NCBI GenBank assembly: GCA_012184525.1
Contig: WOFQ01000039.1
Coordinates: 62,001-126,000, forward strand
Direction: 5' to 3'
DNA: 64,000 bases
Source of the DNA: Xenoacremonium recifei
Taxonomy: Eukaryota > Ascomycota > Sordariomycetes > Hypocreales > Nectriaceae
The notes under the pieces were generated by a model. That model was not told where the DNA came from, did not search any database, and saw nothing but the letters and a program-made list of their open reading frames with translations. Shown piece after piece: positions 33,283-44,107 of the stretch (the stretch's first letter is position 1; each line of letters starts with the position of its first letter). Position numbers and translations under genes: made by a program.

Positions 33283-34464
33283 ATGGCACCAACACCTTGT
33301 GTAAAGTGTCAGCAAAATAGAGCGGTCGTAAAGCGACCAAAGAACCACCACAAGCTCTGCCGAGACTGTTTCCTATCCGTCTTCGAGGATGAAGTTCATC
33401 ATACAATCACATCTTCTAATCTCTTCTTTCCTGGGGAAAAGGTAGCAATTGGAGCGTCAGGTGGCAAGGACTCGACGGTATTGGCGTCAGTAATGAAAAC
33501 TCTCAATGAGAGGCACTCATACGGCTTGAACCTGGTATTACTCAGCGTGGATGAGGGCATCAAGGGATACCGAGACGACTCCCTCGAGACGGTTAAACGC
33601 AATGCCCTTCAATACGATATGCCTCTGGAGATTGTGGGCTACGACCAACTGTATGGCTGGACCATGGACCAGGTTGTCGAGACGATTGGCAAGAAAGGCA
33701 ACTGCACATACTGTGGAGTTTTCCGACGGCAGGCTTTGGATAGGGGGGCGAAGAAGCTTGGGATCAAGCATGTTGTGACTGGTCACAATGCTGACGATGT
33801 GGCAGAGACGGTTCTTATGAACTTGCTCCGAGGAGATCTGCCACGGTTATCGAGGAGTACGAGCATCGTCACTGGGAACTCGAGCAGTGAGGTGAAGAGG
33901 AGCAAGCCTCTCAAGTACGCTTACGAGAAAGAGATTGTGCTATATGCACACCACAAAAAGTTGGATTACTTCAGCACCGAGTGCATATACAGCCCCGAGG
34001 CGTTCCGAGGCACTGCCCGAGGACTCATCAAGAACCTCGAAAAAGTTCGACCAAGCGCCATCCTCGATATCGTGAGGAGTGGAGAGGACATGGCTCGCTT
34101 GACACCAGACAAAGGCAAAAGCGCTTGTGTTTGCGATGACGGCGATGGCATGGGAGGTTGTGGTTCTGCCAACGTCAAGTCCTCGGGCGTTCAGATGGCA
34201 GCCATGGAGGCCAGCTTGAAGACCAACCAAGAGGCCAACACACTTGAGACAGAGATTACGTCCAACGGTTCAGTAAAGTCACAGGATTCAGTTGCGTTAC
34301 CCTTACGGAGGAAGCGGACGCAGAAGCAAGAGGCTGTAGCCAATGCGGCTGTTCAGACTTTGGGCCAATGCAGTAGATGTGGTTATATGTCAAGTCAGAA
34401 GATCTGCCAGGCATGCACCTTACTGGAGACTCTGAACAAGAATAGGGCTGAAGTCTCAATATAG
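33283..34464 (+). CDS. NCS6: Cytoplasmic tRNA 2-thiolation protein 1 (NCS6/CTU1)
   Basis: This is a single exon of 393 residues from the ATG at 33283. The enzyme thiolates U34 at position 2 of the wobble base in cytosolic tRNA-Lys, -Glu and -Gln, using sulfur passed by URM1. Visible parts are an N-terminal zinc motif ([16 protein letters not shown]), the PP-loop ATPase motif [14 protein letters not shown], the CxxC catalytic pair in [28 protein letters not shown], and the C-terminal zinc motif [20 protein letters not shown]. An acidic/glycine-rich insert (about residues 285-300) and a Lys/Arg segment precede the last zinc motif. All catalytic residues are present. The start codon directly precedes the conserved N-terminus. 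Confidence 0.95.
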   Translation: MAPTPCVKCQQNRAVVKRPKNHHKLCRDCFLSVFEDEVHHTITSSNLFFPGEKVAIGASGGKDSTVLASVMKTLNERHSYGLNLVLLSVDEGIKGYRDDSLETVKRNALQYDMPLEIVGYDQLYGWTMDQVVETIGKKGNCTYCGVFRRQALDRGAKKLGIKHVVTGHNADDVAETVLMNLLRGDLPRLSRSTSIVTGNSSSEVKRSKPLKYAYEKEIVLYAHHKKLDYFSTECIYSPEAFRGTARGLIKNLEKVRPSAILDIVRSGEDMARLTPDKGKSACVCDDGDGMGGCGSANVKSSGVQMAAMEASLKTNQEANTLETEITSNGSVKSQDSVALPLRRKRTQKQEAVANAAVQTLGQCSRCGYMSSQKICQACTLLETLNKNRAEVSI

Positions 34465-34969
34465 AAGATCAAATGGACGACTTGGTCCTGTACACTAAAA
34501 ACCCTTCCATGAAACATGATATCTTTAGTGAGAAGGTTGGGATTAAGCTGCCAGTATACTCAGCTGCGAAAGGTCTTTTTTGAGACTATCACTGCGAGAA
34601 TATCACACTAACGCTGCTGTTGCTCCAGAGCTGTACAGTGAGTCGATCGTTGCGGGGATGGAAGGTCTTCCTGATGACATTGTCCGAGTTCGTGGGCACT
34701 TCGGCGGTTTCACGGATATCGAATTCGACATGACTTCTCCTCAACCTACAAACTGGATCGCCGGCTCTGTCTGCAGCCGCTTCTGAACATGGCAAGGAAC
34801 TCGTTTGATGATACATTTAATTTTCATTTCAAGCCCGGCTGCACATCTAATTCCTGACGCTCTGATGCCCCTCCGTTCGATATATACAAGTGTAGAATAC
34901 ACTGCTGCGCAGCGATACCAATGGATCGTGGTGTTGGTCCGGCATTCGATATCAAATCTCTCGATCTCG
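34465..34969. other. Convergent 3' intergenic region
   Basis: This spacer lies between the converging NCS6 and complex I subunit genes. Only short unconserved frames are present. Confidence 0.5.
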
Positions 34970-35444
34970 TTAGGCGAAGCGACTCTCAAGCTGTGAAACT
35001 AGTCAGCATATTGTTTTAAGTGACAGTTCACGGTTAGCACGAACCTTCCAGGGGTTGTTCAATTCGAAGCCTGGGGGAGCCTCGGGCTTGTCTGTTTGTC
35101 CTCGCAGGGTGCCGGTGAGCCGACGATCGCGATCCATCACTGTTATTTCGTTAGCCGATGTCTTTCCGCTTGCGCTCGTCGAGGTGTTGTACTTTGCTGC
35201 AAAGCGAATTAGTGAATGCCTCCAAGAAATAGGTGCGGTGAAATCATACTCTATCCCACTGGTCCACAGAGTAGCGAGGTCGCTTGCCCTCGTTCTGCCA
35301 GTTCTTGACGACGGCCAAGCCGGTACCAGAAATACCGAACATCTATTCTCCAGTGAGCTACCATCGCTGTATTGAAGTGCGTTCTTGGTCACATACGACA
35401 ACCATGATGCCGTAGGGAAGAAGAGCTTCGAAGGGGACAGGCAT
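34970..35444 (-). CDS. Complex I MWFE subunit (NDUFA1 / fungal NI9M) with a 4-nt exon
   Basis: Five exons on the minus strand are proposed: 35444-35397, 35342-35250, 35196-35193, 35139-35045 and 34990-34970, for 86 residues. The protein is a small single-helix accessory subunit of mitochondrial NADH:ubiquinone oxidoreductase. It begins MPVPFEALLPYGIMVVMFGI and continues RYSVDQWD, DRDRRLTGTLRGQTD, APPGFELNNPWK and LESRFA. Exon 3 is just CAAA, between two 53-bp introns that each have a good donor (GTATGA, GTACAA), branch (ACTAATT, GCTAACG) and acceptor (GCAG, ACAG). Skipping this exon shifts the frame; including it gives WDRQMMDRD, the family motif. Introns are 54, 53, 53 and 54 bp. Confidence 0.88.
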
Positions 35445-36155
35445 GGTCGCGGCGGTGCTGCAACAGCAGTCTTGTCGATTGAAGCCGGATGGACGGTCGT
35501 TAGACAGAGGAGATTCGAATTGACCGAGCCGGACCGTTCGTCGGGCGTCGATGGGGTGCTGGTTGGATTACCGAGGGCGCGGTCGTGATCTTGAAGCTCA
35601 ACGTCAATTGAGCCATTGACGATTGAGCCATTGGCGATCCGAAGTTCTGCCTCAGGCGTCAAGGCCACAACAAGCAGCCGCGGTTTCCACCCGCATCCCT
35701 GCGGGTTGCTACAGTTAGCCCTCAAAGCTCGCACGGTCTACAGACCACAATCTGCGCACAATCTCCAAGCCGCCGTAGTCGCACGCACTGTGGCAATAGA
35801 CATGCCGCGCGACGCCTCAACCTGCTGGACTCGACGCGCCTGACCCCCAGCTCTGGGACTCTTCGTACACGATATTCCTATTCGATCTCTTATCGCGCTT
35901 CAAGAGGGCGTGGCTGCATCTGTTCTTTTCAACCATTCAATTTCCAGCATTTTCAAAGCCTCAGACCGACACCGTGTTCTCTTCGATTTCGCTCCACGAT
36001 CGCGTTTCCTCCGCATCGGCTATGCCTCAGGCGTAACGACGCCGCAGCAAGCTCGTCGCAACAGCCTCTTCACGACCGTCATGTGAAGGTTAGCTTCGCA
36101 ATTCTCTCGCATTCTCCCTAGGACGCAGGGGAGCTCGACAGTAGATGCGCAAGGG
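35445..36155. promoter_or_regulatory. Divergent promoter of the MWFE and SAS3-like genes
   Basis: This 711-bp spacer separates two divergently transcribed genes. The long minus-strand frame across it (35734 to 35003) is a chance read-through of the MWFE gene and its introns, apart from the real exon 4. Confidence 0.5.
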
Positions 36156-39100
36156 ATGGAAGACGAACTTCAGCAGAGTGTTTTGCTTTCCGACGAAGAC
36201 GCTGAATACGAGACGGCCGGCGAGGCCCCTTCTACAAACACAATGGACGAAATCAGAGCTCGGGTAGGAAGCTATGCTAGCGGACCTAATACCAGCGGTG
36301 GTGAATTCGAGGAGGGAGACCAGGACGCGTCTGGAGAGGAGTACGATGTGGATGCCGAAGGCGAGGAGGACAACGATTTCTTACTGCACCAACAAATCTC
36401 AGTACAAGTAAATCCAATTCCGGCTCAGCAGGCGGTACAACAAGCAGAGCAAGACGAGGGGGAAGAAGACGAAGAAGACGAAGAGGAAGAATCAGGGGAG
36501 GAGGAAGAGGGAGACGAAGAGGGGGAGGGCGAAGAAGAAGAAGAAGATGAGGGCGATGATGATGAAGACGAGAACGATGAAGACGAGAACGATGAAGACG
36601 ACGAAGAGCCAGCAAAGGATGCAGGCGAGCAAGAAATGGAAGAAGAGGATGTGGATGCATCAGGAGAGGAGGACACCCAAATCGAGATTATTTCTTCAGC
36701 CAAGTATAAGCGAGACAACTCGGTTGACGAAGATGACGATGACGAAAGCAACGATTCTGGGGCGCAAAGTGCTGCCGAAGAAGACGAAGACGAATCGGAC
36801 GAAGAAGCTCCGTGGGAAGAGGCAGAGGCCGCTGGCGAGGAGAGTGAAGGTTCCGAGACTGCAGCGCCTAATCTGTGCCAGTTCTGCAAGCAAGATGAAG
36901 AACACGATCCTAGTGAGGACTTCGAGGCCTTCTTGGCTTGCACACGCTGTGGAGAAAACGGTGAGTTCCCTAACCTCTACAGCAAGGGCCAAAGCTGACA
37001 ATGCTAGCACACCAACAATGCGCCCGACAGCATGCCGCGCTAAGCCAGGAGAATAGTATGTCCTTGCGGTGCCTTTTCCTTTGTCCATAGCTAACCCCAG
37101 TAGCACCTCGAAACTGGAAATGTCCAAATTGTGCCAACGAAGAATCCGAATCAGGGTCCGAGTCTGAGGATGAAGAGCAGGAGGACGAGGAGATGGTGGA
37201 TGCCCCGGCCACGTCAGACGCCCTCGCCAATGCCAATGATTCACAACGATCTAGTTCAAGCAGCGCCACTGGAGACTCTAGGTCAGTTTCCCGCGAGGCG
37301 CCGCTGGCCGAAGACGGAGCTCGTTCTCTGAGAAAAAGGAAAACGCCGTCTGTGGAAGCCGATGAGGGTGTTATGTCCCTCAGAAAGCGCCTTCGCAATC
37401 AGTCCCACGATACAGGATCAGGATCAGTACACGAGGACGGGCTAGAAGGGGGTCCGGCAACTGAAGCATCGCGAAGCCAGCGGTCTATGCGACTCAAGGC
37501 TGCCCGGCCATCGCCAGTCACCATCGAGAAACGGACACGCAATGCTCTTGTCATAAAAATCCAAGTGCGGCCAGGCAATCTTAAAGAGATCCTCTCCCGG
37601 CGGAAGCGCGAAAAGAAACGAGCACCCAGCAGCGCCAGCAGAGCAAATCGTCCAGCGGCAACCCCCCGCAGTAACGCACTCCCTGCGCCGCCTCAGCCTC
37701 CGCCTTTATCAAGCATCCCGACTCCATTTACGTCAGATTCGTACTCACAGCCTTTCTACTCTTTCCTGGACCGAGAGACAGAAGAGATGAAGGGCAAACC
37801 ATATGGCGGTATCTTGACAGAGACTGAGGCTGACACTTCGAAAACAATGCCGCAACCAGAGGATCGCCGGAAATTCGATGCTTCGAAGCAAAGAGCTGAG
37901 GACGAATGGCGAGCTCGGGTGCTGGCTATGCAAGCGGAGGCTGAGGTGCCTATACGACGGCCCAAGAAGTCTTCTGACAATGCTAGTCAGATTGAATGCA
38001 TTGAGTTCGGCGGTTGGGAGATTGACACCTGGTATGCGGCACCATATCCTGCTGAGTACAGTCGAAACCGGGTTCTCTATATTTGCGAGTTCTGCCTCAA
38101 GTACATGAACTCTGACTACGTCGCATGGCGGCACAAGCTGAAGTGTCCATCGAAGCACCCACCTGGAGATGAGATCTATCGCCACGAGTCAATATCTGTT
38201 TTCGAGGTTGATGGTCGCAAGAATCCGGTCTATTGCCAGAATCTTTGCCTCCTTGCCAAACTGTTCTTAGGTTCGAAAACACTTTACTACGACGTTGAAC
38301 CTTTCTTGTTCTACGTCTTGTGCGAATTCGACGACTGCGGATATCATTTTGTTGGGTACTTTTCCAAGGAAAAGAGATCGAGCAGCCAGAACAATGTATC
38401 CTGCATCTTGACCCTACCTATACACCAAAGAAAAGGCTACGGGAATCTTCTCATAGACTTCTCCTATCTACTTACGAAGGTTGAGAAGAAGACCGGTTCC
38501 CCGGAGAAGCCGCTATCAGATATGGGCCTGGTTTCATATCGAAATTACTGGCGCTTGGTGTTGTGCCGATACTTTCTGAAAGTGATGGAGAAAGGAGACC
38601 ATAAGAAAGAGGGTCTCAGCATTCGAAGTATCTCGAATGAGACTGGCATGACACCTGATGATGTGATTTCTGCTCTGGAGGGGCTGCGAGCCTTGGTCAG
38701 AGACCCCATAACAAAGGTATACGCCTTTCGAGTCGATATCGAGTACTGCCGTCAATATGTCGGCAAGTGGGAATCCAAGGGATATGTTCAAATCAAGCCT
38801 GAGGCCTTAGTCTGGACACCCTTTATGATGGGTCGCACGAACGCCGTCAATTTCGAGCTTGGTCCAGCAATCCATCCCATCGCCCCTCGAGAAGACGATG
38901 AAGCGAGGATCCAAGAAGGCCCCAATACTGTGGGTGCAGAGACGCAGCCTATTCTGAACGGTGAGAAGCCAAGCACGTCGGATTCCGGCGTCGACATGAA
39001 GTTGGGGTCCGCTGAAGCCGAGGAAAACCTGGATCCTGATCCGCTGAAGTCGATAGAGCAGACTCCGGCCGAGGACCAGGCTGACGAGGCCGTGAAAGAT

Positions 39101-39748
39101 GAGGAGATGCTAGATACACCTAGCGAAGGACCACCAGCATGGAAACTACCCTACCGAGATATCCCCGCAACGAGATTTGAGGTCTTCCCCCATGTGCCGG
39201 GCAATCGGCGGGCGAACCAAGCGAGGCAAAGCATCAGCCGTCCTTCCATCCCACGAGCTCCCAGCACCAACTCCCGGCCAAAGCCACCGCTGCCACTGCC
39301 GCCAGCGCCGCCAGCACCGACACCGCTACCATCTGCTAGCACCCCTCGCACGACGACCACCCCCATTCCTAAGCCCAAGAGTGGCGGCAAGAGGAAGACA
39401 GGAGGCACTGGTCGCGGTCCTGGTCGCTGGCCAAAGGGAACCAAGAAAGCTGACTACGGCAACGCAGACAGTGGCCCTGGTTTGCCTCCTGGCTGGAATG
39501 GAAAACCCGGCCAGGACCCTGATCAACCACATGCAGCTCTCCTGACGGGCGATGATCCTCCAGCACAAGACTCCGTCTTCGTATCGACGATGATAGTGGC
39601 CGCCAACGGCGCAATGGTCCAGCACAGTGCACCTCCAACCGAGGAGAACGACGAGGACGCATCTGGTGATGAGATCGCCCCAGAGCCAATAGCCGACGAC
39701 GACGACATCGTTGAGGAGGATGTTGATGCTGAGGGCGAGGACGTATGA
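36156..39748 (+). CDS. SAS3: MYST histone acetyltransferase with PHD finger (SAS3-like)
   Basis: Three exons are proposed: 36156-36960, 37008-37055 and 37101-39748 (introns 47 and 45 bp), for 1166 residues. The N-terminal 220 residues are extremely Asp/Glu-rich. A PHD finger spans the introns: CQFCKQ, ACTRCG, AHQQCARQHAAL and NWKCPNCAN. After a basic linker comes the MYST domain: the C2HC zinc finger (CEFCLKYMNS), NVSCILTLPIHQRKGYGNLL (catalytic Cys and acetyl-CoA loop) and GSPEKPLSDMGLVSYRNYW. The C-terminal tail is Pro-rich with an AT-hook-like GRGPGRWPKGTKK. In yeast, Sas3 is the catalytic subunit of NuA3 and acetylates histone H3; there the PHD fingers are on other subunits, so this layout is closer to animal KAT6. 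The substrate is inferred from the family. Confidence 0.9.
36436..36620 (+). repeat. Purine-rich GAA/GAC low-complexity tract
   Basis: An almost pure purine stretch of GAA/GAG/GAC/GAT triplets encodes the acidic run of the acetyltransferase. The purine strand bias is striking, and the tract may vary in length between strains. Confidence 0.7.
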
Positions 39749-40706
39749 GATGAAGGTTGACTTTTGCTATTTTTTAGCGTGGGATATCGGAATATTGGGG
39801 GCTGGGCTTTGGAGCAGGGGGGTTTGCACTCGAGATACCTGGCACATTCATGTAAAGACTGGATTTCTGTTGGCTTTTGTTGATCTGTTTGAGTACCCTG
39901 TAGAATTGGATGGCGGGAGGTAATGGAGAACGGCGAGGCATAGCTAGGTAGTAGAAATGGCTCATTGAAGTTGCTTCTAATGAGTGCTATAACACATACA
40001 ATACTATCCATAACACGCACGATAGCTGAACCCGATTAAGACTGGCATTTCTCCAGCATTCAAAATAGCAACAGTTAATCTTCCTGCCCAAAGGTTAGGG
40101 TTTGGTTTATGATTAGGTGTTTAGGTTAGGGTGGGGTAGTATTAGGGGTATAGGTAGGTGTTCAGGTTATGATTAGGGGTCAGGGTTTATAATATTAAAG
40201 TATTTTGCTGAAATTTGTCACTGGAGATGAGGGAGCTCACTGGCTTTTAATAGCAATCTGGCCCTCACTCAACTGGAATGAATCGCAATAGTTCTTCTTG
40301 ATATAGCTCGTGAGTAATTGTCCTGCGCGCCTGTTTCTGTATTTTGTCAAACGTGCCGCAATCCTCCTGTCCTGTGCCTTGAGGTTGTCCATCATGTGTG
40401 CAGCTAGCTTCTCCGCGTGCTTTTCCGCACGCTTTTGAACCGAAGGAGGGTCGCCTTCAGGAAGTCTCTGAGACTCTCGACTTCGTCAATGTTCCGGTAG
40501 TCTCTGTCTGCAAGAGGGGACGCTTCTGCACTGGCGCGGGGAATCTTCTGGACTTGGACTTATAGATCTGTGGCAGTTTTCGCTTGTTCGGAGTTGAAGA
40601 GGAGTGAAGGTGGTCCAACTTGAACTTCCATTCCGCAGCAATCTCAGGACCGGGTTCTTCTTTGGGAGGCTTAAACGTGAATTCTTCTAAAAAGGTACAC
40701 TTGGAA
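39749..40706. other. AT-rich spacer with decayed coding-like frames
   Basis: After the acetyltransferase 3' UTR comes telomere-like DNA (listed separately). On the minus strand at 40480-40237 lies an open frame with a charged helical product (QKRAEKHAEKLAAHM, RIAARLTKYRNRRAGQLL). A second coding-like minus frame (40783-40457, EPGPEIAAEWKFKLDHL) adjoins it with a frame change between them. I recognise no family. They may be pieces of one decayed gene. Confidence 0.35.
40091..40190 (+). repeat. Degenerate interstitial telomere-like sequence
   Basis: About 100 bp contain at least five TTAGG(G) cores (at 40095, 40121, 40126, 40142 and 40173) in G/T-rich context with spacers. The standard ascomycete telomere unit is TTAGGG. 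The G-rich strand points to higher coordinates. The copies are too diverged for a fresh telomere insertion. Confidence 0.55.
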
Positions 40707-41185
40707 GATCCTGTTCTTCTCGCTAGCAAGCCGCGCGGATTGGCGCTCAGCAATAATGCACTGCCTGCTAATAGTCTGACCAACTACCTCAGACTCCGAG
40801 GTGAAAGAGTGGGATATGATGAATCGCTTACCCTTTACTCTATTCGACGAACCCGTCTTGTCGGAACAGACGCTGCACGTAGCATTATGAACCACGATCC
40901 TGAATCTCGCGCGCTCTTGAGCCAAACCCAACTCCTAATCCAGACCCAACTCCTAATCCAGACCCAACTCCTAATCCAGACCCAACTCCTAATCCAGACC
41001 CAACTCCTAATCCAGACCCAACTCCTAATCCAGACCCAACTCCTAATCCAGACCCAACTCCTAATCCAGACCTAACTCCTAATCTAGACCTGGAAAAGTA
41101 CCACCTGTCATTGGATGCTACTGCTGATGTCAGCGGCATTGCACTCAACGAAACTGGTGACATGGACCTTATATCAGACCTGTAG
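40707..41185 (+). pseudogene. Decayed DUF3435 (tyrosine-recombinase-like) C-terminal fragment
   Basis: The first frame gives ANSLTNYLRLRGERVGYDES, LTLYSIRR and AARSIMNHDPESR, which resemble the C-terminal half of fungal DUF3435 proteins, the domain of Starship 'captain' recombinases. After an 18-bp minisatellite another frame resumes LEKYHLSLDATADVSGIAL with a candidate catalytic Tyr, and stops at 41183-41185. The two halves are out of frame. A CGCGCGC run at about 40908-40914 is the likely place of a 2-base slip. The first frame ends at a TAA inside the last repeat unit, where CAA has become TAA. No N-terminal half was found. The family call rests on remembered motifs and is moderate. Confidence 0.5.
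40927..41088 (+). repeat. 18-bp minisatellite, 9 units (8 identical)
   Basis: The unit is CCCAACTCCTAATCCAGA. Eight perfect copies run from 40927 to 41070, and a ninth (41071-41088) has two C-to-T changes. Eight identical copies imply recent expansion. It interrupts the DUF3435-like fragment between its MNHDPESR and EKYHLS blocks. Confidence 0.95.
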
Positions 41186-41882
41186 CATTATGCCTGCAAA
41201 GTGTTGCAGCACAAAAACTGACGTCTCTCTCCTCGCCGCTTGCCGCATTGCAAAAAGCAGGTCACATAGTACAGTTCACCTCACCTCAAAGAGCAGCAGT
41301 GAAGTCACGCTGTATTCAGTGGCAGGTGCCATGTAGTTGCTCGATGCCACCACTCGAGACGACTGGCAGAAAGGCAGAAGAAGTCCCTCTGCCCCGAAAG
41401 ACAACTTAGATGCAGCAGAGAAACCCGCTTAACATCTCGACTCTTCTGATCCTGGCCTCTGTTGAAGGCATTGGAAATGGTGTCCTGGCTTGGTTGATTT
41501 CTCATGCACGTAATTGGCCGGTGCTGAAATATGCACACACAAATGGCTGTTCCTGATGCTGTGATTCACGGAAGGAGCGACCAGTCCAGCTGGCATTGCG
41601 CACCTGCCCTAAAGAACACGCTCGACCTTTCGCGTCGCAGCGCGTGATGCCACTGGTCGCGCACAGTTATTCTTTTCTTTTGTCCCTCCCTGCTGGCGTC
41701 TTTTTCGCTTCTTCAACACCTTCCCGCAGCGTCTTCCATCACCACTTCAACATCCCTAACCCCTATCCTCGACACTCACGCAGACCAGAACAGCAGAGGC
41801 GCCGTAGCCACGAGCAACACGTTAGAAGCATTTGAAGTATCTCGTGCTTCAGGGGCTTAATGCGTAGCCTCGCTGTGGTGAA
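41186..41882. other. Intergenic region upstream of REC8
   Basis: This is the spacer after the recombinase relic, with the REC8 promoter at its right end. A pyrimidine-rich stretch lies near 41665-41770. No gene is recognised. Confidence 0.5.
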
Positions 41883-44107
41883 ATGTTTTACAGTCATGAG
41901 AGTGAGCACCTCTACGTTCTTCCCCTTGGTCTCCGTTCAAGCCTCTGACACTTCACCCTAGTCCTCAGCAATAGCCAGTATGGCGTTGCAACCATCTGGT
42001 ATGGCCCCAATCCACTATTTTAGATGTCACAGAGTTCTCACTCCGGGGCCAGGCTGGTTGCCACAGTTGGCAAGTCGAAAGGCGTGACGCGAAAGGCCAT
42101 CCAGCGCGTCAACGTCCCCAAGGCATGCGAGACCATCCTTGATCCCGGTGCTCCACTGGCCCTGAGGCTTCAAGGAAATCTCCTCTATGGCGTATCTCGA
42201 GTCTTCTCGCACCAATGTGGATATGTCCTTTCGGACGCCGAGAAGACGCAGTCCGACATGATGACATTTTTCCGTGTCATGCAAACCAGCGAGACTGACC
42301 CTCAGGCCGGCAAAGCCAAGTAAGTTCCTTCCATCCTTAAATAGATCCTAGGGATCGAAATGCCTAACCCTCCCTCAGGCGTCACCAAATCACTCTGGTC
42401 GACGACCCTGCCTTTGACCCACTGAGCATGCTGCCGAACCTCGACCTCCTCAACACCAACGGTCAAGTCGCCATTCTTTCAAGTCAAATTTCTACACAAA
42501 GGCTTTCTCAAATGACACCCCTGAAAGGAATGAGCCAAGGAAGTTCTTCATCGGGCAACGCTCCTTTGTTCGGCTTTAACTTGCCGCCCCCTTCTTCACG
42601 TTCAGCCAATAGCTACAGGCTTCCATCCGATTTTGGGCACTCACCGATGGCAAAGAAAGGCATTGATTTGGAACAAGAAGAGGACCAATTCTGCCCCGTG
42701 CAGATTGACGAGTTTGAGCCTTTCATGGACCTTGGTCTCAATTTTGACGCTGACGGCAATATAATTGACTTTGAAGAAGGCGAACCGGAGTTACCTCCTC
42801 TTCCTGGCCAGGAAATGCCAAACCAGAGACTCCATGAGAACGACATCAGCGTATCACCAAAAGACCAGGTTATTATCATGAACACATACGGCGACGATCA
42901 TGTGCTCATCCTGGGCGAGGACTCACTCCCTGACGCAGAGGCCTTTCCGAAGCCAACGCCAACGAAACGCAATACTTCAACGTCCGAAGTCACTGATGAA
43001 GCATCGACTGTTGCGGCCGCGACAACCGCGAAGATCAAGCGTACAAGACGTTGCAAAGCCCCTCTGATGTGCGACCCGCGAGATAATCTGTCTTCTCACG
43101 AGATTCGTCGCCATAACGACCAGTATCTCGAGAACATGGACGCGGCCCGCAAACGACCCCGTATTACCACTACCGCACAGGCCCGCAAGAATGCAATGGC
43201 ATTCATGTTTGGTAACGGTGTTGCGGAGGTTGGCATGTTTGAGAGTCTGACAGGCATTATGCATCCTCTGGCGGAGGATTTTGCCGGCAATCATCTCAAA
43301 GCTCGCCTCGAAGGTAGACACCCTGGAAAAGACGAGGAAACGGAGAAACGGGGTCGTCGCCGCAACTCATCAGAGGCGTTTGAAGATGAAGATGAAGAGC
43401 AGCGACGTGTTAAGCAGAGGCTGGAGCCTGAGGCCGAGCTTGCTCGTGGTCTTCAGGACGATGTCCCTATCCCTGGAGACGACACCGCGCCAGAGATTGG
43501 CATGGAGGGAGCAGCGGCAATGGAAGAACGCCATTCGTCCTCCATGATGCCTTGGAGCCGTCCACCCTCGGTTGTCCCAGGCTCATCTGTCCGTGGTGTA
43601 GGCAGCGCACAAAAGGGCATGCCGGCGCCAAGTCCTCTTCTTGGTCGAGGCAGCATCATCAAGTCCATCGAGCGCCACAGCGATCTTCCCATGCCCGACT
43701 CTGACGACCTCGCTCAACTTTACTCACAGGACTCGTCTATCGACTTTGGAGGTCCCGTCGGACAATTGGACTTCACGCGCGGCCAGGACTCACAGGTCTC
43801 GAGCGGCGGTCTCGACATTGCCAGCCAGGAGTTCCTTGGCTATGCGACCGCTCAAGCTGAGGACAACGGACTTCATCGTTCCCGCGATCGCCCGAATCGC
43901 CGTTGGATTGACTTTGAACAGCTTGCGAACCCGGAAGTTCACACCAAGAGCATCGCTGCACAGGCCTTCCTCCACGTCCTCTCGCTCGCGACACAGAACG
44001 TCATCGCTGTCGAACAAGAAGGCATCCAGAAGAAGCAGCCGTTTGGCACCATCCATGTCGGCTTGAATGTCCATGAGCAGGACAACATGATTGATGAGCT
44101 TGCTTGA
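41883..44107 (+). CDS. REC8: Meiotic cohesin kleisin REC8
   Basis: Four exons are proposed: 41883-41901, 41962-41998, 42053-42319 and 42379-44107, for 683 residues. Exons 1-2 give MFYSHEILSNSQYGVATIW and exon 3 continues LVATVGKS, then VNVPKACETILDPGAPLALR and LQGNLLYGVSRVFSHQCGYV. Together these form the Rad21/Rec8 N-terminal domain that binds SMC3. The middle is long, charged and Ser-rich. The C-terminus (AAQAFLHVLSLATQNVIAVE) is the winged helix that binds SMC1. REC8 holds sister chromatids together in meiosis and is cut by separase; RAD21 is the mitotic paralog. I choose REC8 because the protein reads closer to fungal Rec8, but RAD21 cannot be excluded. The first two exons (19 and 37 nt) are too short to be seen as frames. 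Confidence 0.85.

Noticed and set aside
35003..35734. 243-codon minus-strand frame
   Set aside because: It is a read-through of MWFE introns; only its end coincides with the real exon 4. The spliced model explains the conserved part and the rest is unconserved.
36425..36943. Ser-rich minus-strand frame
   Set aside because: It is the complement of the acidic GAA/GAC tract of the acetyltransferase, hence the poly-Ser translation.
40671..41163. Minus-strand frames across the minisatellite
   Set aside because: The 18-bp unit is free of stops in several frames on both strands, so length alone means nothing; only the plus strand carries family-like motifs on both sides.
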